Part shown: positions 39,141 through 48,538 of the stretch, piece by piece | Numbering within the stretch: position 1 is the first letter of the stretch | Layout of the letters: each line of letters starts with the position of its first letter | DNA from: Ignavibacteriales bacterium | Lineage (GTDB): Bacteria; Bacteroidota; Ignavibacteria; Ignavibacteriales; Ignavibacteriaceae | DNA: 64,000 nucleotides | Assembly: GCA_016714125.1 (NCBI GenBank) | Contig: JADJNX010000022.1 | Coordinates: 1 to 64,000 of the forward strand | Reading direction: 5' to 3' | The notes under the pieces: model-generated | Seen by the model: only the letters and a program-made list of their open reading frames with translations | The model's database searches: none | What the model was told of the DNA's origin: nothing | Position numbers and translations under genes: made by a program

Positions 39141-39641
39141 CTAAATAATTTTCAGGGCTTTTTGCAGATCAATTTTTGTTGTGAGTAAATCCTGCGACAA
39201 TACTTTTACCGATCCAATAACGGGCATAAAATTTGTATCGCCGTTCCATCTTGGTACTATATGAAAGTGGATGTGGTCGGCAATTCCTGCGCCGGCAACT
39301 TTTCCAAGATTGGCACCAATATTAAAACCCTCAGGATTGCTTATTTCTCTAAGTGCAGTAATCAGCCTTTTGATCGTTGAAGTCACCTCCGCAAATTCTT
39401 CATCCGACAGATCCATTATATCAGAAATATGCCTGAAAGGTATCACCATGAGATGACCATTATTATAAGGATAAAGGTTTAGCATGGTGAAAGTCCTCTC
39501 CCCTCTGAAGACAACCTGCGACTGATCATCCAAAAGATCATCATTCTGTGAACCACAAAAGACGCATCCCTTACTGTCAGCTTTTTTGTCTTTAAAGGAT
39601 TCTATATATTGTGAACGCCATGGTGACCATAATTTATCCAT
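39141..39641 (-). CDS. HIT family nucleotide hydrolase
   Basis: This 166-residue histidine-triad protein has the catalytic HIHFHIVPRW. It also carries the LWSPWRSQYIESF opening typical of the AP4A-phosphorylase-like HIT group and a CVFC pair that may bind zinc. Such enzymes split dinucleoside polyphosphates or AMP conjugates. Monocistronic, convergent with the T9SS gene. Confidence 0.88.
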   Translation of the reverse strand: MDKLWSPWRSQYIESFKDKKADSKGCVFCGSQNDDLLDDQSQVVFRGERTFTMLNLYPYNNGHLMVIPFRHISDIMDLSDEEFAEVTSTIKRLITALREISNPEGFNIGANLGKVAGAGIADHIHFHIVPRWNGDTNFMPVIGSVKVLSQDLLTTKIDLQKALKII

Positions 39642-39726
39642 CTGCCATCCTGATTAAGATTTGTTAATACTTCAAAAATAGTGATTTATTATTAGAAAAA
39701 TCCTCTGAACCGGTTTCCAATAAAAT

Positions 39727-39757
39727 AAAAAGGCTGCCCGAAAAAGCAGCCTTTGAA
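39727..39757 (-). terminator. Terminator of the EF-G-like operon
   Basis: On the - strand AAAGGCTGC / GCAGCCTTTT forms a 9-bp stem followed by TATTTTATT. It lies 19 bases after the stop. Confidence 0.8.
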
Positions 39758-39775
39758 AATAATGTGAAGAATTTT

Positions 39776-41866
39776 TTAGTCTTCTTCAAGTCTTGATTTG
39801 TTATATTCTTCAATGATCTTAACTTCCTGCTCTTTAGGAACTTCCTCATAAAAAGAAAATTTCTCTTTATGCGTTCCTCTTCCAGCAGTGATACCACGAA
39901 GATCAACAGAATATTTATAAAGTGACGACAATGGTACATTAGCTTTAAGTATCTGGAAATGTCCATCTGATTCCATTCCGAGGATTCTTCCTCTACGTGA
40001 GGTAAAATCACTCATAACATCACCCATGAACTCTTCAGGAACTTTAACTTCAACTTCATAGATTGGCTCAAGCAAACAAGGTTTACAAGCTGCAAATGAT
40101 TTTTTAAAGCATTGAGCGGAAGCAAGTTTGAATGACATTTCATCCGAATCAACGTCATGGAATTTTCCGTCAAAAAGTGTGACTTTTACATCCACTACAT
40201 TGTAGCCGGCAAGCACTCCTTTGACCATCTGTTCTTGAATACCTTTTTCAACGGCAGGAATAAATCTACCGGGAACGGCACCACCAACGATGGCATCAAC
40301 AAATTCAAATCCTTTACCGCGTTCCTGTGGCTCCATCTTAAAGAAAACATGAGCAAACTGTCCTCTACCACCAGATTGTTTTTTATGGCGATAATCAACA
40401 CTGTCAACTCTTCCTTTGATGGTTTCTCTATAAGGAATTCTCGGCTGAACAAGATCAACATCAACATTATATCTTTCTTTCAGTCTCTTAACTGCGAAAG
40501 TAAGCTGGGTTTGTCCCTGCCCTGTGATGATGGTTTGTCCAATTTCAGGATCAAATCTTACATTAAATGAAGGATCTTCTTCGTGCAGAGCATGTAAACA
40601 TGTAGCGATTTTGTCTTCATCACCCTTAGCTTTGGGGATGATGGCGCCCCTGATCGAAGGTTGTGGAAAATTGATATGTGCAATTTTTACTGAATAGTTC
40701 TTTGAACTAAGAGTATTATTGGTGTGAGAATCTTTAAGTTTCACCACTGCACCAATATCTCCTGCACACATTGAGGAAAGATCTTTTCTGTTGTGTCCGT
40801 TCAATACAAAAAACTGATTAAGTCTTTCAGGCTTTCCACTGGTCTGGTTCACAAGATCCATACCCGGTTTTAATGTACCGGAAAAAACTCTGAATAGTGA
40901 AAGTTCACCAACATGTTGTTCTGCAATTATCTTAAAGATAAAAAGAACGGGTTCACCGCTTTTGTTGCAAACAACTTCAACTTCTTTTCCGTCACCAAGA
41001 AATCCCTTAACAGGGGGCATCTCGTTTGGTGCCGGGAAGTAACTTACCGCAAAATCAAGGATATTGTTCATTCCAATACCTTTAGCGGCGGAAGCTGCAA
41101 ATACAGGAACAAGGTCACCATTACGGATCGCTAATTTCATTCCTTTGGCGGCTTCTTCAGGGGTCAAATCCCCGTTTTCAAAATAATTATTCATGAGGTC
41201 TTCATCAGCTTCAGCAACTTTTTCAATTAACTGAGTATGATATTCTTCTGCTTGCGCTCTTAACTCTGCCGGGATTTCAATTTCCGTTACAGATTTAGTT
41301 CCAACCGCTCCATACTGATATGCTTTCATCTTAAGCACATCTACAACTGTGTCGAACTGTAATCCCTCTTTAACAGGGAAAGTTACAACTACACAACCGT
41401 GTGAAAGCCGATCAAGCGACTGTTCAAATATTCTTTTAAAATCCGACCTTTCATGGTCAACTTTATTAACAATTATGGCTGCCGGTTTGTTATCTTCTTT
41501 TAGATATTCCCAGGCATGCTCAGTTCCTACTTCAATACCTTCGACTGCTTTTATAAAAATAAAACCCGTATCGACAACTTTTGCACCTGCCAAAACTTCA
41601 CCTTCAAAATCAGATGTTCCCGGAATATCAATGACATTCAATTTAACATCTTTCCAATCCAAGTGACAGGCAGAGAGGGAAATAGAAATCTTACGCTCAA
41701 TTTCATTTGGAGTATAATCAGAAATCGTGTTTCCTTCTTCTATTTTGCCGATACGGGTGGTTTCACCGCCGGTATATAAAGCCAACTCATTAAATGTAGT
41801 TTTTCCGGCGTTGGCATGTCCAAAAAAACCGATGTTCCGGATGAGCTCCGGAGTATATTCTTTCAC
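39776..41866 (-). CDS. EF-G-like translational GTPase (paralogue)
   Basis: The protein has 696 residues and full EF-G architecture: G domain, domain II (LFRVFSGTLKPGMDL), and domains III-V with YRETIKGRVDSVDYRHKKQSGG and the C-terminal PLSSLYKYSVDLRGITAGRG. It differs from true EF-G in the G domain. G1 is GHANAGKTT instead of GHxDHGKT, and G3 is DIPGTSDF, lacking the catalytic His of DTPGHVDF. G4 NKVD is kept. It therefore belongs to the EF-G-like/EF-G2 group with unsettled function rather than being the main elongation factor. It is last in an operon after YtxH and DUF948 genes. Confidence 0.88.
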   Translation of the reverse strand: MKEYTPELIRNIGFFGHANAGKTTFNELALYTGGETTRIGKIEEGNTISDYTPNEIERKISISLSACHLDWKDVKLNVIDIPGTSDFEGEVLAGAKVVDTGFIFIKAVEGIEVGTEHAWEYLKEDNKPAAIIVNKVDHERSDFKRIFEQSLDRLSHGCVVVTFPVKEGLQFDTVVDVLKMKAYQYGAVGTKSVTEIEIPAELRAQAEEYHTQLIEKVAEADEDLMNNYFENGDLTPEEAAKGMKLAIRNGDLVPVFAASAAKGIGMNNILDFAVSYFPAPNEMPPVKGFLGDGKEVEVVCNKSGEPVLFIFKIIAEQHVGELSLFRVFSGTLKPGMDLVNQTSGKPERLNQFFVLNGHNRKDLSSMCAGDIGAVVKLKDSHTNNTLSSKNYSVKIAHINFPQPSIRGAIIPKAKGDEDKIATCLHALHEEDPSFNVRFDPEIGQTIITGQGQTQLTFAVKRLKERYNVDVDLVQPRIPYRETIKGRVDSVDYRHKKQSGGRGQFAHVFFKMEPQERGKGFEFVDAIVGGAVPGRFIPAVEKGIQEQMVKGVLAGYNVVDVKVTLFDGKFHDVDSDEMSFKLASAQCFKKSFAACKPCLLEPIYEVEVKVPEEFMGDVMSDFTSRRGRILGMESDGHFQILKANVPLSSLYKYSVDLRGITAGRGTHKEKFSFYEEVPKEQEVKIIEEYNKSRLEED

Positions 41867-41878
41867 AGATGATCTCCT

Positions 41879-42265
41879 TTACTTCTTTAAGAAAAAGGCT
41901 CTGAAGAAGGCGAGAACGCCACCTTTCAGAGCCGTTAAATTAGTAAGCAGCGTATCCACCGGTGATTCAAGACTTTCTTTAACTTTTTCTTCGAAACTGA
42001 ATAAACTCTCCAGCCTCATCTTTACCTGATCAATAACCCAGCCTGTCTTTTCGAGCTGCTCATTCACCTCGGATGTGGTGTGTTGCAGTGTCCCGGACAG
42101 AGTCTGTAACGAATCGATCAGTGGCTCAAATTTATTCGTGAGTTCGCCCAAGTCTTTTTGCATCTGTTGTACACTATCAGTGAGTTTCTTTAAATACACT
42201 ATTAGCGCGACACACAATGCGGATGCACTCAGGTAAAGGATAACTTGAAATATCTCCGTTAACAT
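41879..42265 (-). CDS. DUF948-like membrane-anchored coiled-coil protein
   Basis: 128 residues. One N-terminal membrane helix (IFQVILYLSASALCVALIVYL) is followed by a coiled coil (DSVQQMQKDLGELTNKFEPLIDSL). This is the DUF948 layout, known from stress-linked proteins often paired with YtxH proteins, as here (23 bases downstream of the YtxH gene). A cell-envelope stress role is the family-level guess. Confidence 0.7.
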   Translation of the reverse strand: MLTEIFQVILYLSASALCVALIVYLKKLTDSVQQMQKDLGELTNKFEPLIDSLQTLSGTLQHTTSEVNEQLEKTGWVIDQVKMRLESLFSFEEKVKESLESPVDTLLTNLTALKGGVLAFFRAFFLKK

Positions 42266-42288
42266 AGCTACTCTTTCATTTTAAAAGA

Positions 42289-42627
42289 TTATGCGTTTTC
42301 TGTTTCCTGTTCAGCAGCAGGTTTCCCCTTTGCTCCTTTCATTAGCCTTTCAGCATCATTTTTGATTTCTTCGGCTTTTTTCTTTGCGTCATCAATAATT
42401 TGTTGACCTCTTTTTTTGCCTTCGTTAACCACTTCCTGAGCTTTTTCTTTGGCTTTGACTAGCTGGGACTCAGCTTCTTTTTTGAAATCTTCAGCTTTGT
42501 CCTGAATGTCTTTGCGGAGTTCTTTCCCACTCTTTGGAGCAAACAAAAGGGCTAATGATGCACCGACCAATCCACCGGCCAGAAGACCTAATAGCAAACC
42601 TTTACTAAGATTTTTGTCGTTCGACAT
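42289..42627 (-). CDS. YtxH domain (general-stress-like) protein
   Basis: 112 residues from the ATG at 42627, which is preceded by GGAGG. Glycine-rich membrane helix GLLLGLLAGGLVGASLALLFAPKSGKELR is the YtxH signature; the rest is a highly charged amphipathic helix (KKEAESQLVKAKEKAQEVV). It resembles LEA- or apolipoprotein-like stress proteins. First gene of the operon with the DUF948 protein and the EF-G-like GTPase. Confidence 0.82.
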   Translation of the reverse strand: MSNDKNLSKGLLLGLLAGGLVGASLALLFAPKSGKELRKDIQDKAEDFKKEAESQLVKAKEKAQEVVNEGKKRGQQIIDDAKKKAEEIKNDAERLMKGAKGKPAAEQETENA

Positions 42628-42781
42628 AACAACCTCCATTTTTTTTGAAATTTACAACATTTTTTTAAATGCACTATAATATACTCTCATTTGTAAATAA
42701 AATCAAAGATGAATTTGATCCAGTTTAAAAATTAAAATATATAATACTAACAAAAATAATAGTAATTACTCATTCATCAAA

Positions 42782-42815
42782 TAAAAAAAGGAGGCAATAG
42801 CCTCCTTTTTCAAAA
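42782..42815 (-). terminator. Terminator of the spoIID-maf-flippase-icd operon
   Basis: Perfect stem AAGGAGGC / GCCTCCTT with an AATA loop and T-rich tracts on both strands, 74 bases beyond the icd stop. The two sides can both read as terminators. Confidence 0.83.
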
Positions 42816-42888
42816 ATAGTTACGATAAGTTGAACAAATTTACTAAAACATGAGATTCCATGTCAAGGGAATTTGTTGTTCGTTCAAA

Positions 42889-44139
42889 TTACATGTTTTT
42901 TACTATTTCATTCGCGAATTCGCTGGTCTTAACTTCTTTTGCACCATCCATCAAACGGGCAAAATCGTAAGTAACCACTTTACTCGAAATTGTTTTTTGA
43001 AGAGCTGATTCAATCATTCTTGCAACTTCAGTCCATCCAAGGTAATCAAACATCATTACTCCGGAAAGGATTACTGATCCAGGATTAATTTTGTCGAGAT
43101 TCGCATATTTTGGTGCGGTTCCGTGTGTTGCTTCAAATAAGCCGATTGAATAACTCAGATTGGCTCCGGGAGCGATACCAAGACCACCAACCTGTGCTGC
43201 AGCAGCATCAGAAAGATAATCACCATTTAGATTAGGAGTAGCAACAACATCATATTCATCCGGTCTCAATAAAACCTGTTGAAACATACTGTCAGCGATA
43301 CGATCTTTGATAAGAAGTTTTCCTTCAGGAACTTTTCCACCATGATTTGCCCAGATTTCATCTTCAGTTACAGTTACATCACCAAATTCTTCTTTAGCAA
43401 CTTCGTAACCCCACTCCTTAAATGATCCTTCTGTAAACTTCATGATGTTGCCTTTATGCACAATGGTTACACTTTTTCTGTCATGTGCGAGCGCATATTC
43501 AATAGCTTTTTTTACAAGTCTTTTTGAGCCAAAAGATGACATTGGTTTAACACCAATTCCTGACCCTAATCTGATATTTTTGCCAAACTTTTTATTAATC
43601 AGTTCGATTATTTCATTGGCTTCGGGGGAATCAGCTTTAAACTCAACACCGGCATAAACATCTTCTGTGTTCTCTCTAAAAAGAACAATATCAAGTTTTT
43701 CAGGGGATTTAACAGGACTTGGTGTACCTGCATAGTATTTAACAGGACGCACACAAGCAAACAAATCCAAACGCTGGCGAAGCGTAACATTAAGACTTCT
43801 GATACCACCACCAACAGGCGTAGTGAGCGGGCCTTTTATGGCAACAAGATATTCTTCAATTGCTTCAAGGGTTTCTTCAGGTAACCATTCGTTTTCGCCA
43901 TAGACTTCAAGTGATTTCTCGCCGGCATATATTTCTGCCCATGCAACTTTCTTTTTGCCACCATAAGCTTTTTCAACAGCAGCATCAAATACATGCTGAG
44001 AAGCTTTCCAAATATCAGGACCTGTTCCATCTCCTTCAATATAGAGAAGTACAGGGTTGTCAGGAACAACAAGTTTCCCGTTATCCACAGTTATTTTAGC
44101 ACCAAATTCAGGAACTTTTACGTGTTTGTAGTTTCCCAT
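42889..44139 (-). CDS. icd: Isocitrate dehydrogenase (NADP-dependent type)
   Basis: This TCA enzyme makes 2-oxoglutarate. It has 416 residues, the bacterial homodimeric length. The substrate-binding [24 protein letters not shown], the catalytic Tyr region [28 protein letters not shown], the metal ligand stretch [17 protein letters not shown] and the coenzyme region [19 protein letters not shown] are complete. The start shares the A of a TAATG with the flippase stop and has a GGAGG site, so it is translationally coupled. Confidence 0.95.
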   Translation of the reverse strand: MGNYKHVKVPEFGAKITVDNGKLVVPDNPVLLYIEGDGTGPDIWKASQHVFDAAVEKAYGGKKKVAWAEIYAGEKSLEVYGENEWLPEETLEAIEEYLVAIKGPLTTPVGGGIRSLNVTLRQRLDLFACVRPVKYYAGTPSPVKSPEKLDIVLFRENTEDVYAGVEFKADSPEANEIIELINKKFGKNIRLGSGIGVKPMSSFGSKRLVKKAIEYALAHDRKSVTIVHKGNIMKFTEGSFKEWGYEVAKEEFGDVTVTEDEIWANHGGKVPEGKLLIKDRIADSMFQQVLLRPDEYDVVATPNLNGDYLSDAAAAQVGGLGIAPGANLSYSIGLFEATHGTAPKYANLDKINPGSVILSGVMMFDYLGWTEVARMIESALQKTISSKVVTYDFARLMDGAKEVKTSEFANEIVKNM

Positions 44140-45107
44140 TAGTTGACCTCCGTTTTGTTAAGAATATTTAAATCTATTTTTCCCTGTTTCCTCTGGTAAA
44201 ACCAGAAAGCACCCAAACCAACAATAACTGCAAACCAAAGAGTGGCAACTCTGATTAATATGGTTGAAGATACTGCAATCGCCTCGGGTTTATTGAGAGA
44301 TTGAATAAAAAGTGTAAAAAGTGCATCGGTCGCTCCAAGTCCCCCGGGCAGAAATGATAGTGCCCCCGCAACTGTTGCAAAAGAATAATAAAATGATGCC
44401 CTGAAGAGTGATACATCAACAGATAACTCATGAAGTATCAAATAATATGCATAACACTCAAAAAACCACGAAATGAGACTGAATAATGTCATCAGGATCA
44501 TCGGTTTTGGTTTCAGAAGTGTGTAAGCACTCTCATATAATTCTATAAAATGTGGTAAAAATCTTTTAAGAAATCCAACTCTACCAAGGATATGGACAAG
44601 TGGCAATGCCAATCCCCTGTTTGAAATTATTGTAATCAGAATTGTAAAGGCGATCAAGGCACCGATCGCAAATTCTCTGCCATAATTAAAACTCAAAGCA
44701 CCTGCAAGAGCAATGATGATAAGCGCCGTCATGTCGGTAACTCTTTCGGCAAATATCACGGGTGCGGTTTTACTTACGGAAACTCCAATTCTCTCTTTTA
44801 GAAGAAAGGATTTGAGCACTTCCCCCATCTTTCCGGGGGTGACACTTAACATGAAGCCACTTAGAAAGATCAAAAAGGAATCCATAACCCCAATTTTTAC
44901 TTCGATCAACCCAAGATAATAGTGCCATTTAAAAAATCTAAATATGTAATTTGCAAAAACCAGACCCAGAATCACCGGAATCAGTAATATACTAAATTTT
45001 GAGAGGGCATCAATTACTTTGTCGATGTCGGCATAAATCGAAAAAGCGAGATACAAAACGACCGATGCTATGATTGAATAAATTATAGTCCTTCTATAAT
45101 TTTTCAA
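44139..45107 (-). CDS. Flippase-like integral membrane protein (LPG-synthase TM domain, UPF0104)
   Basis: About 322 residues with roughly eight membrane helices ([29 protein letters not shown], [25 protein letters not shown], and so on). The motif [15 protein letters not shown] and the late [16 protein letters not shown] are the conserved blocks of the AglD/LPG-synthase TM family, which moves lipid-linked molecules across membranes. The frame is open to 45173, but the likely start is the TTG at 45107, coupled to the maf stop as TTGA. It may act on a lipid-linked envelope precursor. Confidence 0.82.
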   Translation of the reverse strand: MKNYRRTIIYSIIASVVLYLAFSIYADIDKVIDALSKFSILLIPVILGLVFANYIFRFFKWHYYLGLIEVKIGVMDSFLIFLSGFMLSVTPGKMGEVLKSFLLKERIGVSVSKTAPVIFAERVTDMTALIIIALAGALSFNYGREFAIGALIAFTILITIISNRGLALPLVHILGRVGFLKRFLPHFIELYESAYTLLKPKPMILMTLFSLISWFFECYAYYLILHELSVDVSLFRASFYYSFATVAGALSFLPGGLGATDALFTLFIQSLNKPEAIAVSSTILIRVATLWFAVIVGLGAFWFYQRKQGKIDLNILNKTEVN

Positions 45108-45682
45108 AAAGCTACCTTTTTGAGAGCCTCGTAAACCGAATTTGTGGGCAATCCCATTACATTGTAATAACATCCATCAATCTTCTCCATAAAGATCGAA
45201 CCATAGCCATCCTGGACGCCATATCCCCCTGCTTTATCCAATGAGCTTCCTGTTTTAACATATCCCGCGATCTCATCCTCGGTCAAATCTGTGAATGTCA
45301 CTTTTGTTTCAGAATATGAGTCTATTCGTTTATCGTTTTGGGTGTTAAAAACCGAAAATCCGGTAATAACGGTATGTGTTTTGCCACTCAATCTGCGTAG
45401 CATCGATTTAGCTTCTTCACTGTCGGCTGGTTTACCAAGAATTTCACCATCGAGAAGAACGATAGTATCAGCGGTAACAATTATCCCCTCGATTCCACGG
45501 GAAATTGCATCATCCATCTTCCTTTTTGCCACCATCAAGGCAACATCGTTTTGATGCATCTCCAAAGGAAACGATTCATCCGTGTCGAGGCGAACCACTT
45601 CTATTTCTCTGACTATCTGACCAAGCAGAAATTTTCTTCTTGGTGATCCCGATGCCAAAACAATTTTAAGGTCAATTACCAT
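45104..45682 (-). CDS. maf: Maf-like nucleotide pyrophosphatase
   Basis: 192 residues. The Maf signature LASGSPRRKFLLGQ, the substrate Glu in VTADTIVLLDGEILGKP and the closing YGVQDGYGSIFMEKIDGCYYNVMGLP are all present. This subgroup hydrolyses dTTP/UTP and modified nucleotides. It overlaps the end of spoIID by 11 bases and couples to the flippase. Confidence 0.92.
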   Translation of the reverse strand: MVIDLKIVLASGSPRRKFLLGQIVREIEVVRLDTDESFPLEMHQNDVALMVAKRKMDDAISRGIEGIIVTADTIVLLDGEILGKPADSEEAKSMLRRLSGKTHTVITGFSVFNTQNDKRIDSYSETKVTFTDLTEDEIAGYVKTGSSLDKAGGYGVQDGYGSIFMEKIDGCYYNVMGLPTNSVYEALKKVAF

Positions 45683-46964
45683 AAACCCTGGTGATTTCTG
45701 TTTGTGGGAAATAATGGTCTAAGATCTCTTCATAACTTCTACCTGCTCGACTCTGATTCATGGCTCCCCACTGACACATTCCGACCCCGTGACCATTTCC
45801 CAGTCCGGTAAGAATAATCTTTTGTGTCACGCCCTCTTGTTTTATTACCTCAATTTCAAAATTTGAACTTCTAAGAATTGAGTTGTCTTTTTTACTCTTT
45901 ATAACATCTCGAATTCTACTCCCCGCAATTTTAATTGGTTTTTCGTCCTTCAAATAGACAAACAGTTCTTTTGCCCTTCCGGAAGTATGTCTTGCCTTAA
46001 TCTCCATCCCCTCCAGAACAAAATTTTTCGATTTGATTAACCCGGCATCGGCTAAATATCTGATAATTTCAAATGCGGAAAAAGATTCTTTCCACTTAAA
46101 TGAAGGTGATTTTTCGCAATATGGGGGATCACCATCTTTAACTCCCTTTAGATAGGGATGGTTAACCGGTCCAAAAACATTTGCAATATCTTCTGTATGA
46201 CCACCACAGTTTGCGTGATAAAATATCAGAGCCGGTTTTTTCTGCCAGGTAAGAATCATTCCTTCTGTCTCAAAAACCGCCCGGCTGTCGATGCCGGTTT
46301 CAACATCGATTCCACCGTAGGCTTGATCTTTTACCCCATCGGTTACATCAAAATTAGCCCTTTTTTCAAGCATCCGGTTGATCGCAAAAGTTCTTGCAGT
46401 AACAGCAGCACACTTAAGCGCCTGAAAAAAGTATTCGTTTTTTAATCCAATTTCAAGGGGCACCACTCCAAGAACATAATCTTCAAGATCGAGGTAATTT
46501 ATAATTAGTGTCTTGGCATTTTGAGCAGTAAACCAAATTTCACCTCTATACGATTTTTTCTTCAAATATAGATATTCATCACTATTTACTGGTCTTAACT
46601 TGATTATGGAAGAATTATGAACAGTTTCACCAACAGTAACAGTTACTTTTCCGGCCTGGGATCGAATGGTCAGGGTTTTACCCTCATCTAATTTTTCTTC
46701 AAAACCATTGTACATCAAATATGAGTCTATTTCCAGTTTTAATGAGAATTCTTTTAACTCCTCAGATAAAAGGACCCGTATATTTTGTCTAAGTGAATTG
46801 GATTTGTCCGGTCTGGACACATTATTATTTGAAAGTTTTGGATCGGTTGTTGTATTATTTGGAGAGTTTCTGAGAGTTGCAGAGCAACCCGGGAGAGATA
46901 AAAATAAAACTAATAGAAAAAACTTATAGAAGGTACTGTGTATTGTTATCGGGGTAAGAGCCAA
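45672..46964 (-). CDS. SpoIID/LytB-domain lipoprotein
   Basis: 430 residues with a signal ending in a lipobox (LFLSLPGCSAT). The SpoIID domain shows VLGVVPLEIGLKNEYFFQALKCAAVTARTFAINRM, then FYHANCGGHTEDIANVFG and the C-terminal GLGNGHGVGMCQWGAMNQSRAGRSYEEIL. Homologues act on cell-wall glycan (lytic-transglycosylase-like) or enhance amidases. It heads the spoIID-maf-flippase-icd operon. Confidence 0.88.
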   Translation of the reverse strand: MALTPITIHSTFYKFFLLVLFLSLPGCSATLRNSPNNTTTDPKLSNNNVSRPDKSNSLRQNIRVLLSEELKEFSLKLEIDSYLMYNGFEEKLDEGKTLTIRSQAGKVTVTVGETVHNSSIIKLRPVNSDEYLYLKKKSYRGEIWFTAQNAKTLIINYLDLEDYVLGVVPLEIGLKNEYFFQALKCAAVTARTFAINRMLEKRANFDVTDGVKDQAYGGIDVETGIDSRAVFETEGMILTWQKKPALIFYHANCGGHTEDIANVFGPVNHPYLKGVKDGDPPYCEKSPSFKWKESFSAFEIIRYLADAGLIKSKNFVLEGMEIKARHTSGRAKELFVYLKDEKPIKIAGSRIRDVIKSKKDNSILRSSNFEIEVIKQEGVTQKIILTGLGNGHGVGMCQWGAMNQSRAGRSYEEILDHYFPQTEITRVYGN

Positions 46965-46977
46965 AATAGGAATTTAA

Positions 46978-47373
46978 TTAACGAAACATCGCCTTGATGC
47001 TGCCCCAGGTTTTCTTAAAACCCGAAACTGAGTGACTCACAGAAACTTCTCTGGAATATGAAGTGGAGTTATCACGATCAAAAATCTTAAGTCTGTAAAC
47101 ATAAATAACATCGGTAGTTTTGTAAGCTCCCTCATCATAATAAGCATAATAGGAATTGTTGCCTTTTGGTGCGATGGTCGTAACTTCCATAAATGGGTTG
47201 TTATGGGTACGCCTTTCTACAACAAATTCCTTCAAATTGCTCTCTGAGGCAGTCTTCCATTCGATTTTAACCTTTCCATCCTCACTCTTTGCGTAAAAGA
47301 AATCGAGGAAAGCACCGGCAACTATCGTTCCGAAGGCAAAAATTAATGCGAATAAAACTACTTTTATTTTCAT
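46978..47373 (-). CDS. Short exported FnIII-like domain protein
   Basis: 131 residues from MKIKVVLFALIFAFGTIVAGAFL. The mature part FYAKSEDGKVKIEWKTASESNLKEFVVERRTHNN, then YVYRLKIFDRDNSTSYSREVSV, matches the compact fibronectin-like module seen in Ignavibacterial surface proteins ('IEWKTASESNLKEF' is its hallmark). I prefer the start at 47373 over the longer frame to 47430, because only the former begins with a signal peptide. Confidence 0.7.
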   Translation of the reverse strand: MKIKVVLFALIFAFGTIVAGAFLDFFYAKSEDGKVKIEWKTASESNLKEFVVERRTHNNPFMEVTTIAPKGNNSYYAYYDEGAYKTTDVIYVYRLKIFDRDNSTSYSREVSVSHSVSGFKKTWGSIKAMFR

Positions 47374-47444
47374 GTATGCAATATAAGGGTTCTTGAATAA
47401 AAAATCAATGAAAAAAGAAAAAAACTTCAAAATAGAGCAACTTT

Positions 47445-47563
47445 AGTGACTTGAGACACTTGTGTACTTGAGTGACATGAGTACCTGAGTTCTAAAGTTC
47501 TGAGGTTCTAAAGTTCTTTTCAACTCTATTACTCAATACTCGAATTCTCTGGTACTCGAGTTC
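47445..47563. repeat. Low-complexity intergenic tract of GAGT/TTCT units
   Basis: Imperfect tandem motifs: CTTGAG and CTGAG units, then GTTCTAAAGTTCT twice and ACTCGA(A/G)TTCTC twice. It lies between rsgA and the FnIII-like gene. No gene seen; the function is unknown. Confidence 0.5.
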
Positions 47564-48523
47564 TCAAAAAAACATATCATCCTCTATATTCACGAGCAAG
47601 CGCAAATAACTGTCATATCTCTCGGGATCAATATCTTCCCTCTCAACTGCTGCTAAAACTGCGCAATCCGGTTCATGCTGATGGGTGCAAGGTTTATATT
47701 TACATGATTGTAGAAAAACAGCCAGGTCCGGAAAATAGTGTGCAAGATCATCTTTCTGAATTCCAAAGGGCGCTATCTCCCTGATTCCGGGGGTGTCTAT
47801 CAAAAATGTATCTTTATCGATCTGGTTCATACTCACAATTACAGTCGTATGTTTCCCTTTTTGATGATAGCTGCTTACTTCCCCTGTTGAAAGTTTTAGT
47901 TCAGGGAAAAGTGCATTAATCAAAGAAGATTTACCTACACCAGAGTGACCCCAAAACAATGATTTGTGGCCATAAAATAACTCTCTGAGTTCGGGTATTC
48001 CCTCACCCGTAACGGCAGAAACAGTATGTATTTTATAACCAATTGATGTGTATAAATCATACCAGAATTCAATTTCAATATGGTCTTCAACAAGATCAAT
48101 CTTGTTAAATATGATGACCGGCTGAATATTTGAACTCTCCGCGATTACAAGAAACCTGTCAAGCACTTTGTTATTGAAAACAGGTGTACCAAATGAACAA
48201 ACAGGGAAAATATAATCAATATTTGCTGCTATTACCTGTTCGTATCTCTCGCCTCTTGTCGTGGCTCCCTTTTGTTTGGGTGCTTTACGGGAAATAAAAT
48301 TTTTTCTGTCGTCAACACTATAGATTACACCGGAATTTGAATCGATCATATCAAAGTTGACATAATCACCCACGGCAGCCACATCTGTTAAAACCAGTTT
48401 ATCTTTTTTATGACGAAGATCGTGTTTGAACTTACCTCTCAAAACACAACGGATAACTCTCTGCTCTTCGGGAATCATGACCCAATGGCTTTGCGCCTCG
48501 ATCTTGATCAACAATCCTTTGAT
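47564..48523 (-). CDS. rsgA: Ribosome small-subunit biogenesis GTPase RsgA
   Basis: This circularly permuted GTPase matures the 30S subunit (about 320 residues). An OB fold (CVLRGKFKHDLRHKKDKLVLTDVAAVGDYV) comes first. G4 IFNKIDL and G5 SAVTGEG precede G1 GHSGVGKSSLIN, then G3 DTPGIRE, and a zinc finger CKYKPCTHQHEPDC closes the protein. A GAGGAG site (48530-48535) stands 6 bases before ATC at 48523, giving IKGLLIKIEAQSHW. The first canonical start is TTG at 48514 without a site, so the start is either a rare ATC or a miscalled ATG. Confidence 0.88.
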   Translation of the reverse strand: MKGLLIKIEAQSHWVMIPEEQRVIRCVLRGKFKHDLRHKKDKLVLTDVAAVGDYVNFDMIDSNSGVIYSVDDRKNFISRKAPKQKGATTRGERYEQVIAANIDYIFPVCSFGTPVFNNKVLDRFLVIAESSNIQPVIIFNKIDLVEDHIEIEFWYDLYTSIGYKIHTVSAVTGEGIPELRELFYGHKSLFWGHSGVGKSSLINALFPELKLSTGEVSSYHQKGKHTTVIVSMNQIDKDTFLIDTPGIREIAPFGIQKDDLAHYFPDLAVFLQSCKYKPCTHQHEPDCAVLAAVEREDIDPERYDSYLRLLVNIEDDMFF

Positions 48524-48529
48524 GTTAAA

Positions 48530-48535
48530 CTCCTC
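48530..48535 (-). promoter_or_regulatory. Shine-Dalgarno site of rsgA
   Basis: GAGGAG on the - strand, 6 bases before an ATC codon rather than ATG. It decides the start discussion of rsgA. Confidence 0.6.
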
Positions 48536-48538
48536 AAA

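Noticed and set aside
45108..45173. Longer N-terminus of the flippase-like protein (start at 45173)
   Set aside because: The extra residues are hydrophilic and lie wholly inside maf; the TTG at 45107 coupled to the maf stop fits the first membrane helix better.
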